DNA of 64,000 nucleotides from Prevotellaceae bacterium UBA4301 (GCA_002395775.1 DGUV01000056.1:55744-119743); one strand, 5' to 3'; positions 54,901-62,295 are shown, counted from the first letter of the stretch. The notes: a model not told the origin generated them from the letters alone. A program made the numbers and translations.

Positions 54901-55351
54901 GATGAAGCCCGACGGCTACACCACGCTCGACATCCCTGTGAGCGACCGCCTCGTCAATGCCTTCCGTCTGACGCCGGCACAGATTGCCTCGAAACTGCTC
55001 AGCACACCCGCTGAGCCGCAGAACGGCGAGATAGAGCTGGTGTCGTACAAAGCCGATGGCACGGCCTGCACATCGTACGGCACTAACGATGCAAATGGGG
55101 AACTGGGCTACTGGTTCGAGGCCGACGGATATCCCGAAAGCTGGAGCCAGACGTCGAAGGCTGCCGTCTGGTTCGACAAGAATGCTGCGAAGTTCGTCAT
55201 ATCGTGCCATCCCACGAGCGCATCCGGCGACGCGCTCACTGCCCAGCTTGTGCTCATCTACAAGAATGACAGCGGCGAGACAGCCACCGCCACCGTCAAC
55301 TTCCACATCACCTACGATGCCAATGCCGTGAACACGGCCACGCTGCGATAG
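51995..55351 (+). CDS. BspA-like leucine-rich-repeat surface protein with a dockerin-like module
   Basis: Predicted secreted or surface protein of 1118 aa. Signal peptide about 1-22 (ends YAHAWEE). The body is made of BspA-type LRR_5 repeats: AFQNCTGLSSLTLPGTVFNI, AFAGCSGLTAVNVG, AFNGCTGLTGEMIIPSTVTS, and so on, in three blocks broken by non-repeat segments. BspA proteins are known for binding fibronectin and host surfaces. Near 926-950 is a module GDVNQDGTISIADVTALVNI, almost the same as in the peptidase at 45297. The end (GYWFEADGYPESWSQTSKAA) looks like a DUF4859-type domain, a tentative call. No type IX sorting tail was recognised. Confidence 0.83.
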   Translation: MKLKNLCLLLLTLLFGSQYAHAWEENVGDGWFGYTKTYEIYGGQYDFNVQLKKVEPYYLGLGSFTELDIPSSVRNGLFYYDVKAIASEACNGLAGLQKVNLPSGLEVIFASAFQNCTGLSSLTLPGTVFNIYPDAFSGCTGLQELTLPSRLSTLYKGAFANCSSLHSVSYYSSNPATLHSNTFTGLPDDCVLRIPYGMEETYAAKGWTSDVFKGGVVAETVFEYMGFTYRVTGDSSVEVIGYNGDATDVVVPESATHYLGTFTNYTVTGLAEGAFENQSTLTSITLPSTITTIGDRAFAGCSGLTAVNVGMTTAPSVTDSVFTGIVKANCKLYVPQGKASAYSSWRTYFATVVDGETFTETVNGVETTFLITGATTVQLGDGAVAIPTDFAGAYPIPETVEHDGVTYTVTAIGASAFNGCTGLTGEMIIPSTVTSIGQSAFEGCSGITSAEIPDGIRALPPSVFRSCTNLASVSLPEGLEVIFGRAFNNCPSLTELTIPSTVIRIDQLALKGTALNTITAKMLKPCGLAGNVFSSTSACKLIVPQGTRDAYISKGWTETVFTSGVVEDGQLWGYTEEGVKFLARVIEGNDVQIFNGDESGPNGQAIDINTTGTLTIPASFEYLGQTYNVKEIGESAFYRCAGITSLTIPEGVTKVGKNACWECTALESVSLPSTLDEIGGSAFYKCNLSSVMLPKYLRKLGDYAFYVNSNLTTITLPPMLTSIGNGVFSSTNLLSVIATGTNPKPLSGTGAFWPDIHRSNPVILTVPYGTRQLYLEAGYTEKPQGPEEGEFYKVVEQAVEKNHSFLQVGEGATVLVSHKVNGLQDNYQLIPNNVYQIYLEELQAGYGYIYYRVEEGYALKILRNGVDVTDFMEPLDGFEIGDESFYRVSIPRSVEGPDGTTWSMNDNVTWQIVVTPEDGGSSSSDVNVGDVNQDGTISIADVTALVNIILGKAVAPGPLSNVTLDYDVLMKPDGYTTLDIPVSDRLVNAFRLTPAQIASKLLSTPAEPQNGEIELVSYKADGTACTSYGTNDANGELGYWFEADGYPESWSQTSKAAVWFDKNAAKFVISCHPTSASGDALTAQLVLIYKNDSGETATATVNFHITYDANAVNTATLR

Positions 55352-55533
55352 CTCCTGCATCGTCTCTTATCGTCCCCTCTCTCTCGGATGCCCGCACCTG
55401 CCCTCAGGCTTGCGGGCGTCCTTGTGTTTGGTCGCAAACGCCTATGCCTTTTCCCTCGGCCATTTGACACGAAGTCGTCTTCCCGGGACAAAGATTTCTG
55501 TAACTAATTGTTTCTTATGTCAAATTAAATGAT

Positions 55534-55541
55534 TAACTTTG
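55534..55541 (+). promoter_or_regulatory. -7 box of the ilvE promoter
   Basis: TAACTTTG, with TTC 19 bases upstream (55512-55514). Confidence 0.55.
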
Positions 55542-55570
55542 TCGCGTCTTAGTAAATGGGTAAAAAGATT

Positions 55571-56590
55571 ATGAAAGAGATTGACTGGAAAAACCTTTCC
55601 TTTGGTTACATGCGGACTGACTACAACGTGCGCTGCTATTACCGCGACGGTAAGTGGGGCGAAGTGGAAGTATGCTCGGAAGAGACCATCCCCCTCCACA
55701 TGGCGGCTGTCTGCCTCCACTATGGTCAGGAAGCCTTCGAAGGCATGAAGGCCTATCGCTGTCCCGACGGCCATGTGCGCGTGTTCCGCACCGACGAGAA
55801 TGCCGCCCGCATGCAGGCCACATGCCGCGGACTGGTGATGCCCGAGGTGCCGACTGAGATGTTCAACGCCATGATTGACCGTGTCGTCAAGCTGAACGAA
55901 CGCTTCATTCCTCCCTACGAGAGCGGAGCCACGCTCTACATCCGTCCGCTGCTCATCGGCACCAGTGCTCAGGTGGGCGTTCATCCCAGCGAGGAGTATC
56001 TGTTTGTCATCTTCGTCACCCCCGTGGGTCCTTATTTCAAAGGCGGCTTTGCCACCAATCCCTACGTCATCACCCGCGCCTACGACCGTTCGGCACCCCT
56101 CGGCACGGGTTGCTACAAGGTGGGCGGCAACTACGCAGCCTCCTTGCGCGCCAACCAGTGGGCACATGAGCAGGGTTATTCGTGTGAGTTCTATCTCGAT
56201 GCCAAGGAAAAGAAGTACATCGACGAGTGTGGTGCAGCCAACTTCTTCGGTATCAAGGACAACACCTACGTCACCCCGAAGAGCAGCAGCATTCTGCCTT
56301 CGGTGACGAACAAGAGCCTCATGCAGCTGGCCGAAGACCTTGGCCTGAAGGTGGAGCGCCGTCAGATACCCCTGGAAGAGCTCTCAACCTTTGAGGAAGC
56401 AGGTGCCTGCGGAACCGCCGCCGTCATCTCGCCCATCGAGCGCATCGACGACCCCGAGACCGGCCACAGCTATGTCTTCAGCAAGGATGGCAAGCCCGGC
56501 CCCGTCAGCACGAAGCTCTACAATAAGCTCATCGCCATCCAATATGGCCTAGAGCCCGATATCCACGGATGGACGAGGGTAATCATTTAA
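55571..56590 (+). CDS. ilvE: Branched-chain amino acid aminotransferase
   Basis: PLP-dependent fold-IV transaminase for the last step of Val, Leu and Ile synthesis (and the first of their breakdown). The 339-aa protein, read from MKEIDWKNL, shows HYGQEAFEGMKAYR near 58, LYIRPLLIGT near 123, and the PLP-lysine block GCYKVGGNYAASL near 180. It ends with ERIDDPETGHSYVF and a C-terminal GLEPDIHGWTRVI. An in-frame ATG at 55556 would add five residues. Single-gene unit with its own promoter box and a strong terminator. Confidence 0.94.
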   Translation: MKEIDWKNLSFGYMRTDYNVRCYYRDGKWGEVEVCSEETIPLHMAAVCLHYGQEAFEGMKAYRCPDGHVRVFRTDENAARMQATCRGLVMPEVPTEMFNAMIDRVVKLNERFIPPYESGATLYIRPLLIGTSAQVGVHPSEEYLFVIFVTPVGPYFKGGFATNPYVITRAYDRSAPLGTGCYKVGGNYAASLRANQWAHEQGYSCEFYLDAKEKKYIDECGAANFFGIKDNTYVTPKSSSILPSVTNKSLMQLAEDLGLKVERRQIPLEELSTFEEAGACGTAAVISPIERIDDPETGHSYVFSKDGKPGPVSTKLYNKLIAIQYGLEPDIHGWTRVII

Positions 56591-56616
56591 GCAATAGATA
56601 ATGTACATTTTACAAT

Positions 56617-56652
56617 AAAGCCGAGCAATTATGTTGCTCGGCTTTGTCTTTT
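56617..56652 (+). terminator. Terminator of ilvE
   Basis: A perfect 12-bp stem AAAGCCGAGCAA/TTGCTCGGCTTT (56617-56628 with 56634-56645), a five-base loop, and a T-rich tail (GTCTTTT). Confidence 0.95.
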
Positions 56653-56658
56653 ATATCT

Positions 56659-56728
56659 CTTTAGTCTTTAGTCTTTAGTCTTTAGTCTTTTGCCTTTTGC
56701 CTTTTGCCTTTAGTCTTTAGTCCTTAGC
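56659..56728 (+). repeat. Ten tandem heptamers after ilvE
   Basis: Exact 7-base periodicity: CTTTAGT four times (56659-56686), CTTTTGC three times (56687-56707), CTTTAGT twice (56708-56721), then a diverged CCTTAGC. A G/C-skewed inverted repeat (CTCCCTCCCC, then GGGGAGGGAT, about 56739-56764) and a G-rich run follow up to the end of mrp. Confidence 0.9.
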
Positions 56729-56787
56729 CCCATAAAAACTCCCTCCCCATCACGGGGGGAGGGATAGGGGAGAGGGGAGAGGGGCTC

Positions 56788-57888
56788 TTAATTATTCACC
56801 CCCACAATCGTGGTCTTGGGCAATTCCTGGTTTCGCTTGTCAGTCTGCGTCACCACGCGGGCGGCCAGTTGCAGGAAGGCTTGTCCCTGAGGCGTCTCGG
56901 GATGCAAGGCAGCAGGCTCGCCCGTGTCGCCTCCCTCGCAGATGTCCTGAACCACGGGTATCTGGCCCAGCAGGGGCACGTTCATTTCCTCGGCCAACTG
57001 CTTGACCCCCTCCTTGCCGAACAGATAGTACTTCTCCTCGGGATGCTGGGCAGGCGTGAACCAAGCCATGTTCTCCACCAGTCCCAGTATGGGCACGCCC
57101 ACCTTCTCGTTCTGGTACATGTTGATGCCCTTCCGCGCGTCAGCCAGAGCCACCTGCTGAGGTGTCGATACGATGACCGCCCCAGTGATGGGCAGCGTCT
57201 GCACCAGTGTCAGGTGGATGTCCGATGTGCCCGGAGGCGTGTCCAGTATGAAGTAGTCGAGGTCGCCCCATGCCGCATCGCCAATCAGTTGCTTCAGGGC
57301 ATTCGAGGCCATGCCTCCGCGCCACAGCGTGGCCTGTTCGGGCGAGACAAAGAAACCTATCGACAGCATCTTCACGCCATATTGTTCTACTGGGATAATG
57401 AGGTCGCGCCCTTCTATGCGTTCGCTGTAAGGACGGGCATCTTCTATTTGGAACATCTTAGGCATCGAAGGACCGAATATGTCGCAGTCGAGCAAGCCCA
57501 CCCGATGGCCCAGTCGGGCCAGTGATACGGCCAGGTTGGCCGCAACGGTCGATTTGCCCACGCCCCCCTTGCCGCTCGATACGGCAATGATGTTCCGCAC
57601 GCCCGGCAGCAGGTCGGGCAGTTCCGGACGCGGAGCCTGCAAGGTCTTGGTCCGTATCTCCACCGTCACGTCTTTCGACACGTATGCATGTATGGCCGCT
57701 TCGCACGCCTTCACGATGCTCTTCAGGAAAGGATTCGTCGGCTTGTCGAATATCAGGGAGAACTCCACGTGCATACCACTGATGCGCAGGTCGTCCTCCA
57801 CCATCTCCATCTCCACCACATTCCGTCCCGTTCCCGGGTATCGCACTGTGGCCAGTGCATCCATTATCAGTTTGGGGTATAGTTCCAT
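56788..57888 (-). CDS. Mrp/NBP35-family P-loop ATPase, Fe-S cluster carrier
   Basis: Predicted scaffold or carrier for iron-sulfur clusters in the cytoplasm (ApbC/Mrp group), 366 aa. The ATG at 57888 is chosen because the longer frame up to 58065 runs through an intergenic palindrome array. N-terminal DUF59/MIP18-like domain (about 1-75). The ATPase then carries the deviant Walker A VSSGKGGVGKST at 103-114, LLDCDIFGPSMPKMF near 138, and DYFILDTPPGTSDIHLTL near 218. The stretch VENMAWFTPAQHPEEKYYLF lacks the CxxC pair that binds the cluster in E. coli and human homologues. Same strand as trmB further on; in related genomes the two are, as I recall, neighbours. Confidence 0.9.
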   Translation of the reverse strand: MELYPKLIMDALATVRYPGTGRNVVEMEMVEDDLRISGMHVEFSLIFDKPTNPFLKSIVKACEAAIHAYVSKDVTVEIRTKTLQAPRPELPDLLPGVRNIIAVSSGKGGVGKSTVAANLAVSLARLGHRVGLLDCDIFGPSMPKMFQIEDARPYSERIEGRDLIIPVEQYGVKMLSIGFFVSPEQATLWRGGMASNALKQLIGDAAWGDLDYFILDTPPGTSDIHLTLVQTLPITGAVIVSTPQQVALADARKGINMYQNEKVGVPILGLVENMAWFTPAQHPEEKYYLFGKEGVKQLAEEMNVPLLGQIPVVQDICEGGDTGEPAALHPETPQGQAFLQLAARVVTQTDKRNQELPKTTIVGVNN

Positions 57889-57925
57889 ATAAAAGTTTAA
57901 AAGTTTAACGGGTTCTTTCATTCGC

Positions 57926-57961
57926 TTCGCTCGGTGAAAGCGTCCCTTCGGGCCGAGCGAA
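57926..57961. repeat. Hairpin between mrp and the palindrome array
   Basis: TTCGCTCGG (57926-57934) pairs perfectly with CCGAGCGAA (57953-57961). The loop contains GAAAGCGTCCC. The whole resembles 260-303 near the start of the window, so it may be a dispersed element. Confidence 0.6.
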
Positions 57962-57990
57962 CAGGTTAAAGGGTTAATATCTTCGTGGAC

Positions 57991-58074
57991 TGCCATACTG
58001 TGGCACTCGCTTCTGCCATAGTATGGCAGTGACCTCTGCCACAATATGGCACCCATCACTGCCATAGTATGGCA
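57991..58074. repeat. Array of four 15-bp palindromes with exact 23-bp period
   Basis: Units at 57991, 58014, 58037 and 58060 all read TGCCA-N5-TGGCA. The centres are TACTG, TAGTA, CAATA and TAGTA. The 8-bp spacers are unrelated (CTCGCTTC, GTGACCTC, CCCATCAC). The array lies upstream of mrp and just after the stop of the DUF6078-like gene, on neither coding sequence. Confidence 0.92.
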
Positions 58075-58088
58075 GTCGGCGTGACTCC

Positions 58089-58601
58089 CTATTGATGTTC
58101 ACGAAGTTTCTTGTTTGTACGTTTGCTTGTATAGGCATGGTAAGACCCAAATCCGGGCACATCGAAGTAGAATGCCAGTTTCGTCTGGTCATATTGTCGC
58201 TCAGTCGTGTAGCCATACTTGCGGAAGATGTCGGCCACGCGGCTCTGTAGTCCGGGAGTGATGAGGAACTCGCCGCGGCGATAACGGAAGTATGTCCTTT
58301 CAGAACTGAACAGTTGCATCAGTTCGTGGCGTATGACAGTGGCTTGCCACTTGGGCACGTCGTGGAACAGACGACTCATACCCCATGCCAATCGCACGGG
58401 CTGTGCCTTGGCAAACTGCCTGCACTCATTGCCCTGCCAGGCCTGCGGCAGCACGCACAGCCTCACGTCCTCCCCCTTGGGCAGCACCGTGTAGCACAGG
58501 TGATGCAGGCACTCCCCAGCCCTTGGGCACTCGTGATTGTAGCAGACGGCATACTTCTTGGGCACGTCATCAGCCTTAAGCGTAATGTCAGACTTCTCCA
58601 T
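58089..58601 (-). CDS. DUF6078-like protein
   Basis: A 170-aa cytoplasmic protein of unknown function; no signal peptide or membrane segment. The ATG at 58601 is preferred over an upstream start at 58661, because a promoter box lies between them. The N-terminal half is rich in cysteines (CYNHECPRAGECLHHLCY and C in RLCVLPQAWQGNEC), which suggests a metal site. The C-terminal half is basic with aromatic residues (ELMQLFSSERTYFRYRRGEF), fitting a DNA-binding role, though this is inference. I recall small Bacteroidales proteins of this shape under DUF6078; that assignment is from memory. Confidence 0.65.
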   Translation of the reverse strand: MEKSDITLKADDVPKKYAVCYNHECPRAGECLHHLCYTVLPKGEDVRLCVLPQAWQGNECRQFAKAQPVRLAWGMSRLFHDVPKWQATVIRHELMQLFSSERTYFRYRRGEFLITPGLQSRVADIFRKYGYTTERQYDQTKLAFYFDVPGFGSYHAYTSKRTNKKLREHQ

Positions 58602-58630
58602 CTTTATAGACTCGTTTCTTATTTCCTGTA

Positions 58631-58662
58631 CAAAGATACGATTAAAAGAGCGAAAAAGCAAA
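58631..58662 (-). promoter_or_regulatory. Promoter of the DUF6078-like gene
   Basis: On the minus strand TTTG (58662-58659), a 20-base spacer, and TATCTTTG (58638-58631), 29 bases before the chosen ATG. Confidence 0.6.
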
Positions 58663-58771
58663 CATCTCTGTCAATAAAACTTGCATTCACTCTTTCTCTC
58701 TTCGCCACGCCGGCAGCTATAAAACATCTTCGTCGCCTATGATGCAAAGGTGTGTTTATTTGGGAACAATT

Positions 58772-58823
58772 AACCCACTGACCTTTGGCATAACTGCTGA
58801 AAGTCAGTGGGTTTGCTTTTCTT
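58772..58823 (+). terminator. Long stem-loop at the downstream edge of the restriction cassette
   Basis: A perfect 11-bp stem AACCCACTGAC/GTCAGTGGGTT (58772-58782 with 58803-58813) with a 20-base loop. A T-rich tail follows on the plus strand, but the cassette is transcribed on the minus strand. It may act on both strands, or mark a boundary. Confidence 0.55.
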
Positions 58824-58848
58824 TTATTTATTAATCTTGATAAGATTA

Positions 58849-60975
58849 TTAATCGGTATTCTCAACAATTTGGAGAACTTTTTCCATATTGGTATCAGTA
58901 AATGTGCGCCAAATTTCAAGCTTTACTTTTTTGTAATTAGCGAATAACTGGCCAATACGTTCTATCTCAAAAACGAGACGGAGGTCATTCTTATCCTCAT
59001 CATCCTGACCCTCTTTACGGTATCCGAGGCGAGCAATCTTGATGTAATAAAGATCACGAATGCCCTTGCCTGATAGATAAGGCATGAAATAATAGAGCTT
59101 ATTGAGTGCAACTGTAGTTGGGAACCTTTTACCTGTATAGTAGATTTTTGCCGACCCATCAAGATACTGTTCCCAATTATCCTTCTTGACAATGCAGATG
59201 AGGAGATTCTTAGAAATATCTATCGGCAGATGTAGATGGCATGGAACAGTCTTGTATTCAACAACATCGTCCTCACATACCATGTCATTTTGGGTAATCG
59301 GGTCATATCCGTATTGGTCGAAAATGTCAAGGAAATTAAGCTGTTTTATTCTGTTGTTTCTCACTTTCATTTCTCTTGCAACGATTTTCTCTGCAACAAT
59401 TCTTTCAAGTCTATCGGAATAACTAATTAAATTAGTTACCCCACTTGTATATTTAGCCCTGAAGAAGTCGTCTAAGATAGAAATTGCTTGTGCGTTAAGA
59501 CTATCATAATGATGCAATGCATTAGAAGCTCTTAGTATAAATGCTTTTTCTTCAGTTGTCAGCCCTCTTAAATCTACAACATTACCTTTATTCAAGTCAT
59601 TGGGCTCGAATTTAACCAAGCCATTACCGTATTGGCGAGAATTATCTAAGAATATTTCTTTTGCAACATTCGTAACAAGATACGCAAATAATATGTCCGT
59701 ATCTATTACCCCTGTATTATAAACACAATGGAAAGTTGTTAAATTATAGACTCCTGCCTTATTGCGGACGAAACGTAATCCATTTCTATTGAACACCGAT
59801 ACCCAAATTGGTGATGGCGGCCTGTTTTCGAGTGCATACCAAGGGTTGCGGCTTGCCGTTAGGTATCTCTTGTCAACACCTATCTCTTCGCCCCTACGAA
59901 TGTATTTTTTTACATGGGGCTCATTCTCGTCAATGCGTCCGTTAAACAGAAAAACGGATTTATTGTCATTTACAAGACTCTCAAAATCATTCTCTGTGAA
60001 AATCTGAGTTTTTACATCCGTGGCATGACATATACATCTGCGGAAATTTGATTCTGGAATGTTAAACGAGTCGATTTTTGATGCCTTAAAAGTGAAATAA
60101 TCATTTGCTCCTGTTGCTATTCCTCGTGAGACTTTGGCAAATGTTGAGAACGGAACTAAATTGTTATATTGGGAAGACCTTTTATCCTCATAATATTGTT
60201 TCCATTTCACCTCAGGATTCAGTTGATGGGAAGCATAGGTCTTATATACATCCATTGAAGAATGCAGCTCATTGATATTTCTGATGTTAGAAAAATTAAT
60301 AGTATCAGAACTGGCATCTTTCTCGCAAAGTAGAATACATGCCGTTGTTAATGCATCATCAAAAGCACATTGTGTGAAATCGACTATGATAACATGCTTT
60401 AATACGCCACTCTGTATAAGCGTACGTTTCACCTCAACGCCATAATCTGAATTTAAAAATTCGGAGGGAATAATATACGCCATTCTAGCACCTTCTTTCA
60501 TCTGATAAATTGATTTAAGAAGAAACAACGTATAAATATTGGTAAACCCGTTTAGTCGTGTGTGCAATTTGCTGTTAACAATGGGTATAAGGGTAGAATT
60601 GTCATAGTCGTGAAATTTGAGATATGGAGGATTACATATAATCCCGTCAAATTTGTCAGTCCACGAAGCCGTTATGTAATTTTCATTGTAAATGCTGACA
60701 TTATATTCAGGCCTCACAAAACTTTGGTTAGCGTATTCGTAAATTGTCTTATCTATATCATAGCCGACGACTCGTATTTGTGGGTTCAGTTTATACAAAG
60801 ACCTACTGAACACACCTAAGCCAAAGGCTGGTTCAAGAATTTCAAGCTCCCCCTTTTTACCACCTATTATCCATGATGCCATAAAGTCAGAGATTAGTTC
60901 AGGGGTAAAAAACTGAGCATATTTCTTCCTGTGTTCAATGGATACTTTATTGACATATTCTTTTTCAGTTATCAT
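58849..60975 (-). CDS. N6-adenine DNA methyltransferase of a type II restriction system
   Basis: Predicted modification enzyme that protects the host recognition site, 708 aa. Motifs in order: X (QFFTP at 21-25), I (LEPAFGLG near 48-54), and IV (NPPY at 115-118), the gamma-class order of adenine methylases. The long C-terminal half would hold the target-recognition region. The ATG at 60975 overlaps the stop of the upstream endonuclease gene by four bases (ATGA), so the two are coupled. The gene is visibly richer in A/T than its neighbours, with codons such as AAA, AAT and TTA common, a sign of transfer. Last gene of the cassette. Confidence 0.92.
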   Translation of the reverse strand: MITEKEYVNKVSIEHRKKYAQFFTPELISDFMASWIIGGKKGELEILEPAFGLGVFSRSLYKLNPQIRVVGYDIDKTIYEYANQSFVRPEYNVSIYNENYITASWTDKFDGIICNPPYLKFHDYDNSTLIPIVNSKLHTRLNGFTNIYTLFLLKSIYQMKEGARMAYIIPSEFLNSDYGVEVKRTLIQSGVLKHVIIVDFTQCAFDDALTTACILLCEKDASSDTINFSNIRNINELHSSMDVYKTYASHQLNPEVKWKQYYEDKRSSQYNNLVPFSTFAKVSRGIATGANDYFTFKASKIDSFNIPESNFRRCICHATDVKTQIFTENDFESLVNDNKSVFLFNGRIDENEPHVKKYIRRGEEIGVDKRYLTASRNPWYALENRPPSPIWVSVFNRNGLRFVRNKAGVYNLTTFHCVYNTGVIDTDILFAYLVTNVAKEIFLDNSRQYGNGLVKFEPNDLNKGNVVDLRGLTTEEKAFILRASNALHHYDSLNAQAISILDDFFRAKYTSGVTNLISYSDRLERIVAEKIVAREMKVRNNRIKQLNFLDIFDQYGYDPITQNDMVCEDDVVEYKTVPCHLHLPIDISKNLLICIVKKDNWEQYLDGSAKIYYTGKRFPTTVALNKLYYFMPYLSGKGIRDLYYIKIARLGYRKEGQDDEDKNDLRLVFEIERIGQLFANYKKVKLEIWRTFTDTNMEKVLQIVENTD

Positions 60976-62057
60976 AGATTGCAGCAAAATAATGAATCAA
61001 AATTCTCTTTATCTAAGAATGCCTCTCCACCATCAAATTTCACATAAAAAAGCAATCGGCCTTTGTTTAATTCCTTTCGTACACTCTGATGGTTGGGTTC
61101 TGTTACAACTTGTGCTAAGCAAACTCCATCTTGAGATGGAATTTTTATAGTTGTCTTATTCTGATTTTTGGTGTCTTGTTCAATGAAATACTTTTCGTCT
61201 TCTAAATCAGGATTGGAAATAAGTTCCATGATATGCTTGAAAGATATGCCATAAACGCGGTCAAAGAACACCTGAACATAGAAATGTGGCACATTGTATG
61301 TCATAATCCACTTATGAACTACTTTAAGATCCTCTACTTTGGGAGTGATTGATAGTGAATTCCTTTTTTGAATGTTTTTTAGGCATTTCTTTATTTCTGA
61401 TAGTTTTAAAGATAGTTCCTGCAGGCGTTGCGAAGAACGCCATGAGGTTACCCTGAAATCAAGAGTCCTAACAGAAGTTTCATTTAACTGTTGCAATAAA
61501 TCAATAAGTTCTGGACGCTTTTGTTTCAGCAAATCGATGTAACCCGACAACACCTCACTCTTTAACTCTATTGCTCTATTAGTATTTTCACGAACGACTC
61601 TATTAGCTTCTTCTGTGTACTTGTTAATCAAAAAAGCACTAGAACGAACCTCTATACCAGCAATGGCCTTAGAAACATACTCGCCTATTTCGCTACTTTT
61701 CTGGGAACTAATGTCATAACCAAGTTGTTCGTCAAAATCACTCTTTTTAAACAGGAGTAAATCAGGCCTTTTACCAATTGTATCCAACTCATTTTGATAG
61801 TCAATAAAAAACTGTTCAAACCCTGCATCTCCAGCAACCAAATCATCCGACTTTCCATATCTAACGGCAACAATACTATCAGAGTTGTCATTGATAGCTC
61901 TAAAAATGACGTCTTCTGCCCAATCTCCTTGTTGCTTATTTGTGATAAACTCAGATGATGCTTGTGTAGGCATAGATGCTTCGCTTCGTGGCTCGTTAAA
62001 ATCGACAAGCCCAGTATGGATATTTTTGCAAATATTGTTGATTATGTCTTTGTACAT
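60972..62057 (-). CDS. Type II restriction endonuclease, probably AccI family
   Basis: Predicted cutting partner of the methylase, 361 aa. A PD-(D/E)XK-like core is visible: Pro98-Asp99 in KRPDLLLF, then Glu136-Val137-Arg138 in AGIEVRSSAF, with Arg in the place of the usual Lys. The EVRSS pattern, size and partner fit the AccI family as I remember it (AccI itself cuts GTMKAC). The family call is from memory and the recognition site here is not known. Second gene of a C-R-M operon; the controller gene ends 28 bp upstream. AT-rich like the methylase. Confidence 0.72.
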   Translation of the reverse strand: MYKDIINNICKNIHTGLVDFNEPRSEASMPTQASSEFITNKQQGDWAEDVIFRAINDNSDSIVAVRYGKSDDLVAGDAGFEQFFIDYQNELDTIGKRPDLLLFKKSDFDEQLGYDISSQKSSEIGEYVSKAIAGIEVRSSAFLINKYTEEANRVVRENTNRAIELKSEVLSGYIDLLKQKRPELIDLLQQLNETSVRTLDFRVTSWRSSQRLQELSLKLSEIKKCLKNIQKRNSLSITPKVEDLKVVHKWIMTYNVPHFYVQVFFDRVYGISFKHIMELISNPDLEDEKYFIEQDTKNQNKTTIKIPSQDGVCLAQVVTEPNHQSVRKELNKGRLLFYVKFDGGEAFLDKENFDSLFCCNL

Positions 62058-62085
62058 TTTCGTATCACATTTTAATAATCTTTGA

Positions 62086-62295
62086 TTATATCCTTGATTC
62101 GGTATCGTTTAAAAGTTCTTTAACATTAACATCAAGAAGCCTTGCTATCTTATCGAGTGTGTTCAAGTCTGGTTGAACGACATTGTTACACCATTTGCTG
62201 ACAGTACATGCAGACTTGCCCACTTGTTCTGCCAACCACTTGCTGGTTTTCTCTTGCTCAGCAAGGACTGCCTTTATACGATTCAATTTTGCCAT
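62086..62295 (-). CDS. XRE-family controller protein of the restriction system
   Basis: A 69-aa lone helix-turn-helix protein (NRIKAVLAEQEKTSKWLAEQ; then KSACTVSKWCNNVVQPDLNT as helices 2-3). Such C proteins time restriction against modification by binding the promoter upstream of their own gene. First of three genes in the cassette, on the same strand, with 28 bp before the endonuclease. No textbook C-box was recognised upstream; TATCTTCG at 62323-62330 could be an imperfect -7 box. Confidence 0.85.
   Translation of the reverse strand: MAKLNRIKAVLAEQEKTSKWLAEQVGKSACTVSKWCNNVVQPDLNTLDKIARLLDVNVKELLNDTESRI

Noticed and set aside
45297..55351. Cellulosome from dockerin-like modules
   Set aside because: No cohesin or glycosidase gene is in the window, and such short EF-hand-like modules are common in Prevotella surface proteins.
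57889..58065. N-terminal extension of Mrp
   Set aside because: The extra residues come from translating the palindrome array and hairpin; the family starts at MELYPKL.
57991..58074. CRISPR array
   Set aside because: The repeat is a 15-bp palindrome with 8-bp spacers, too short for CRISPR, and no cas gene is near.
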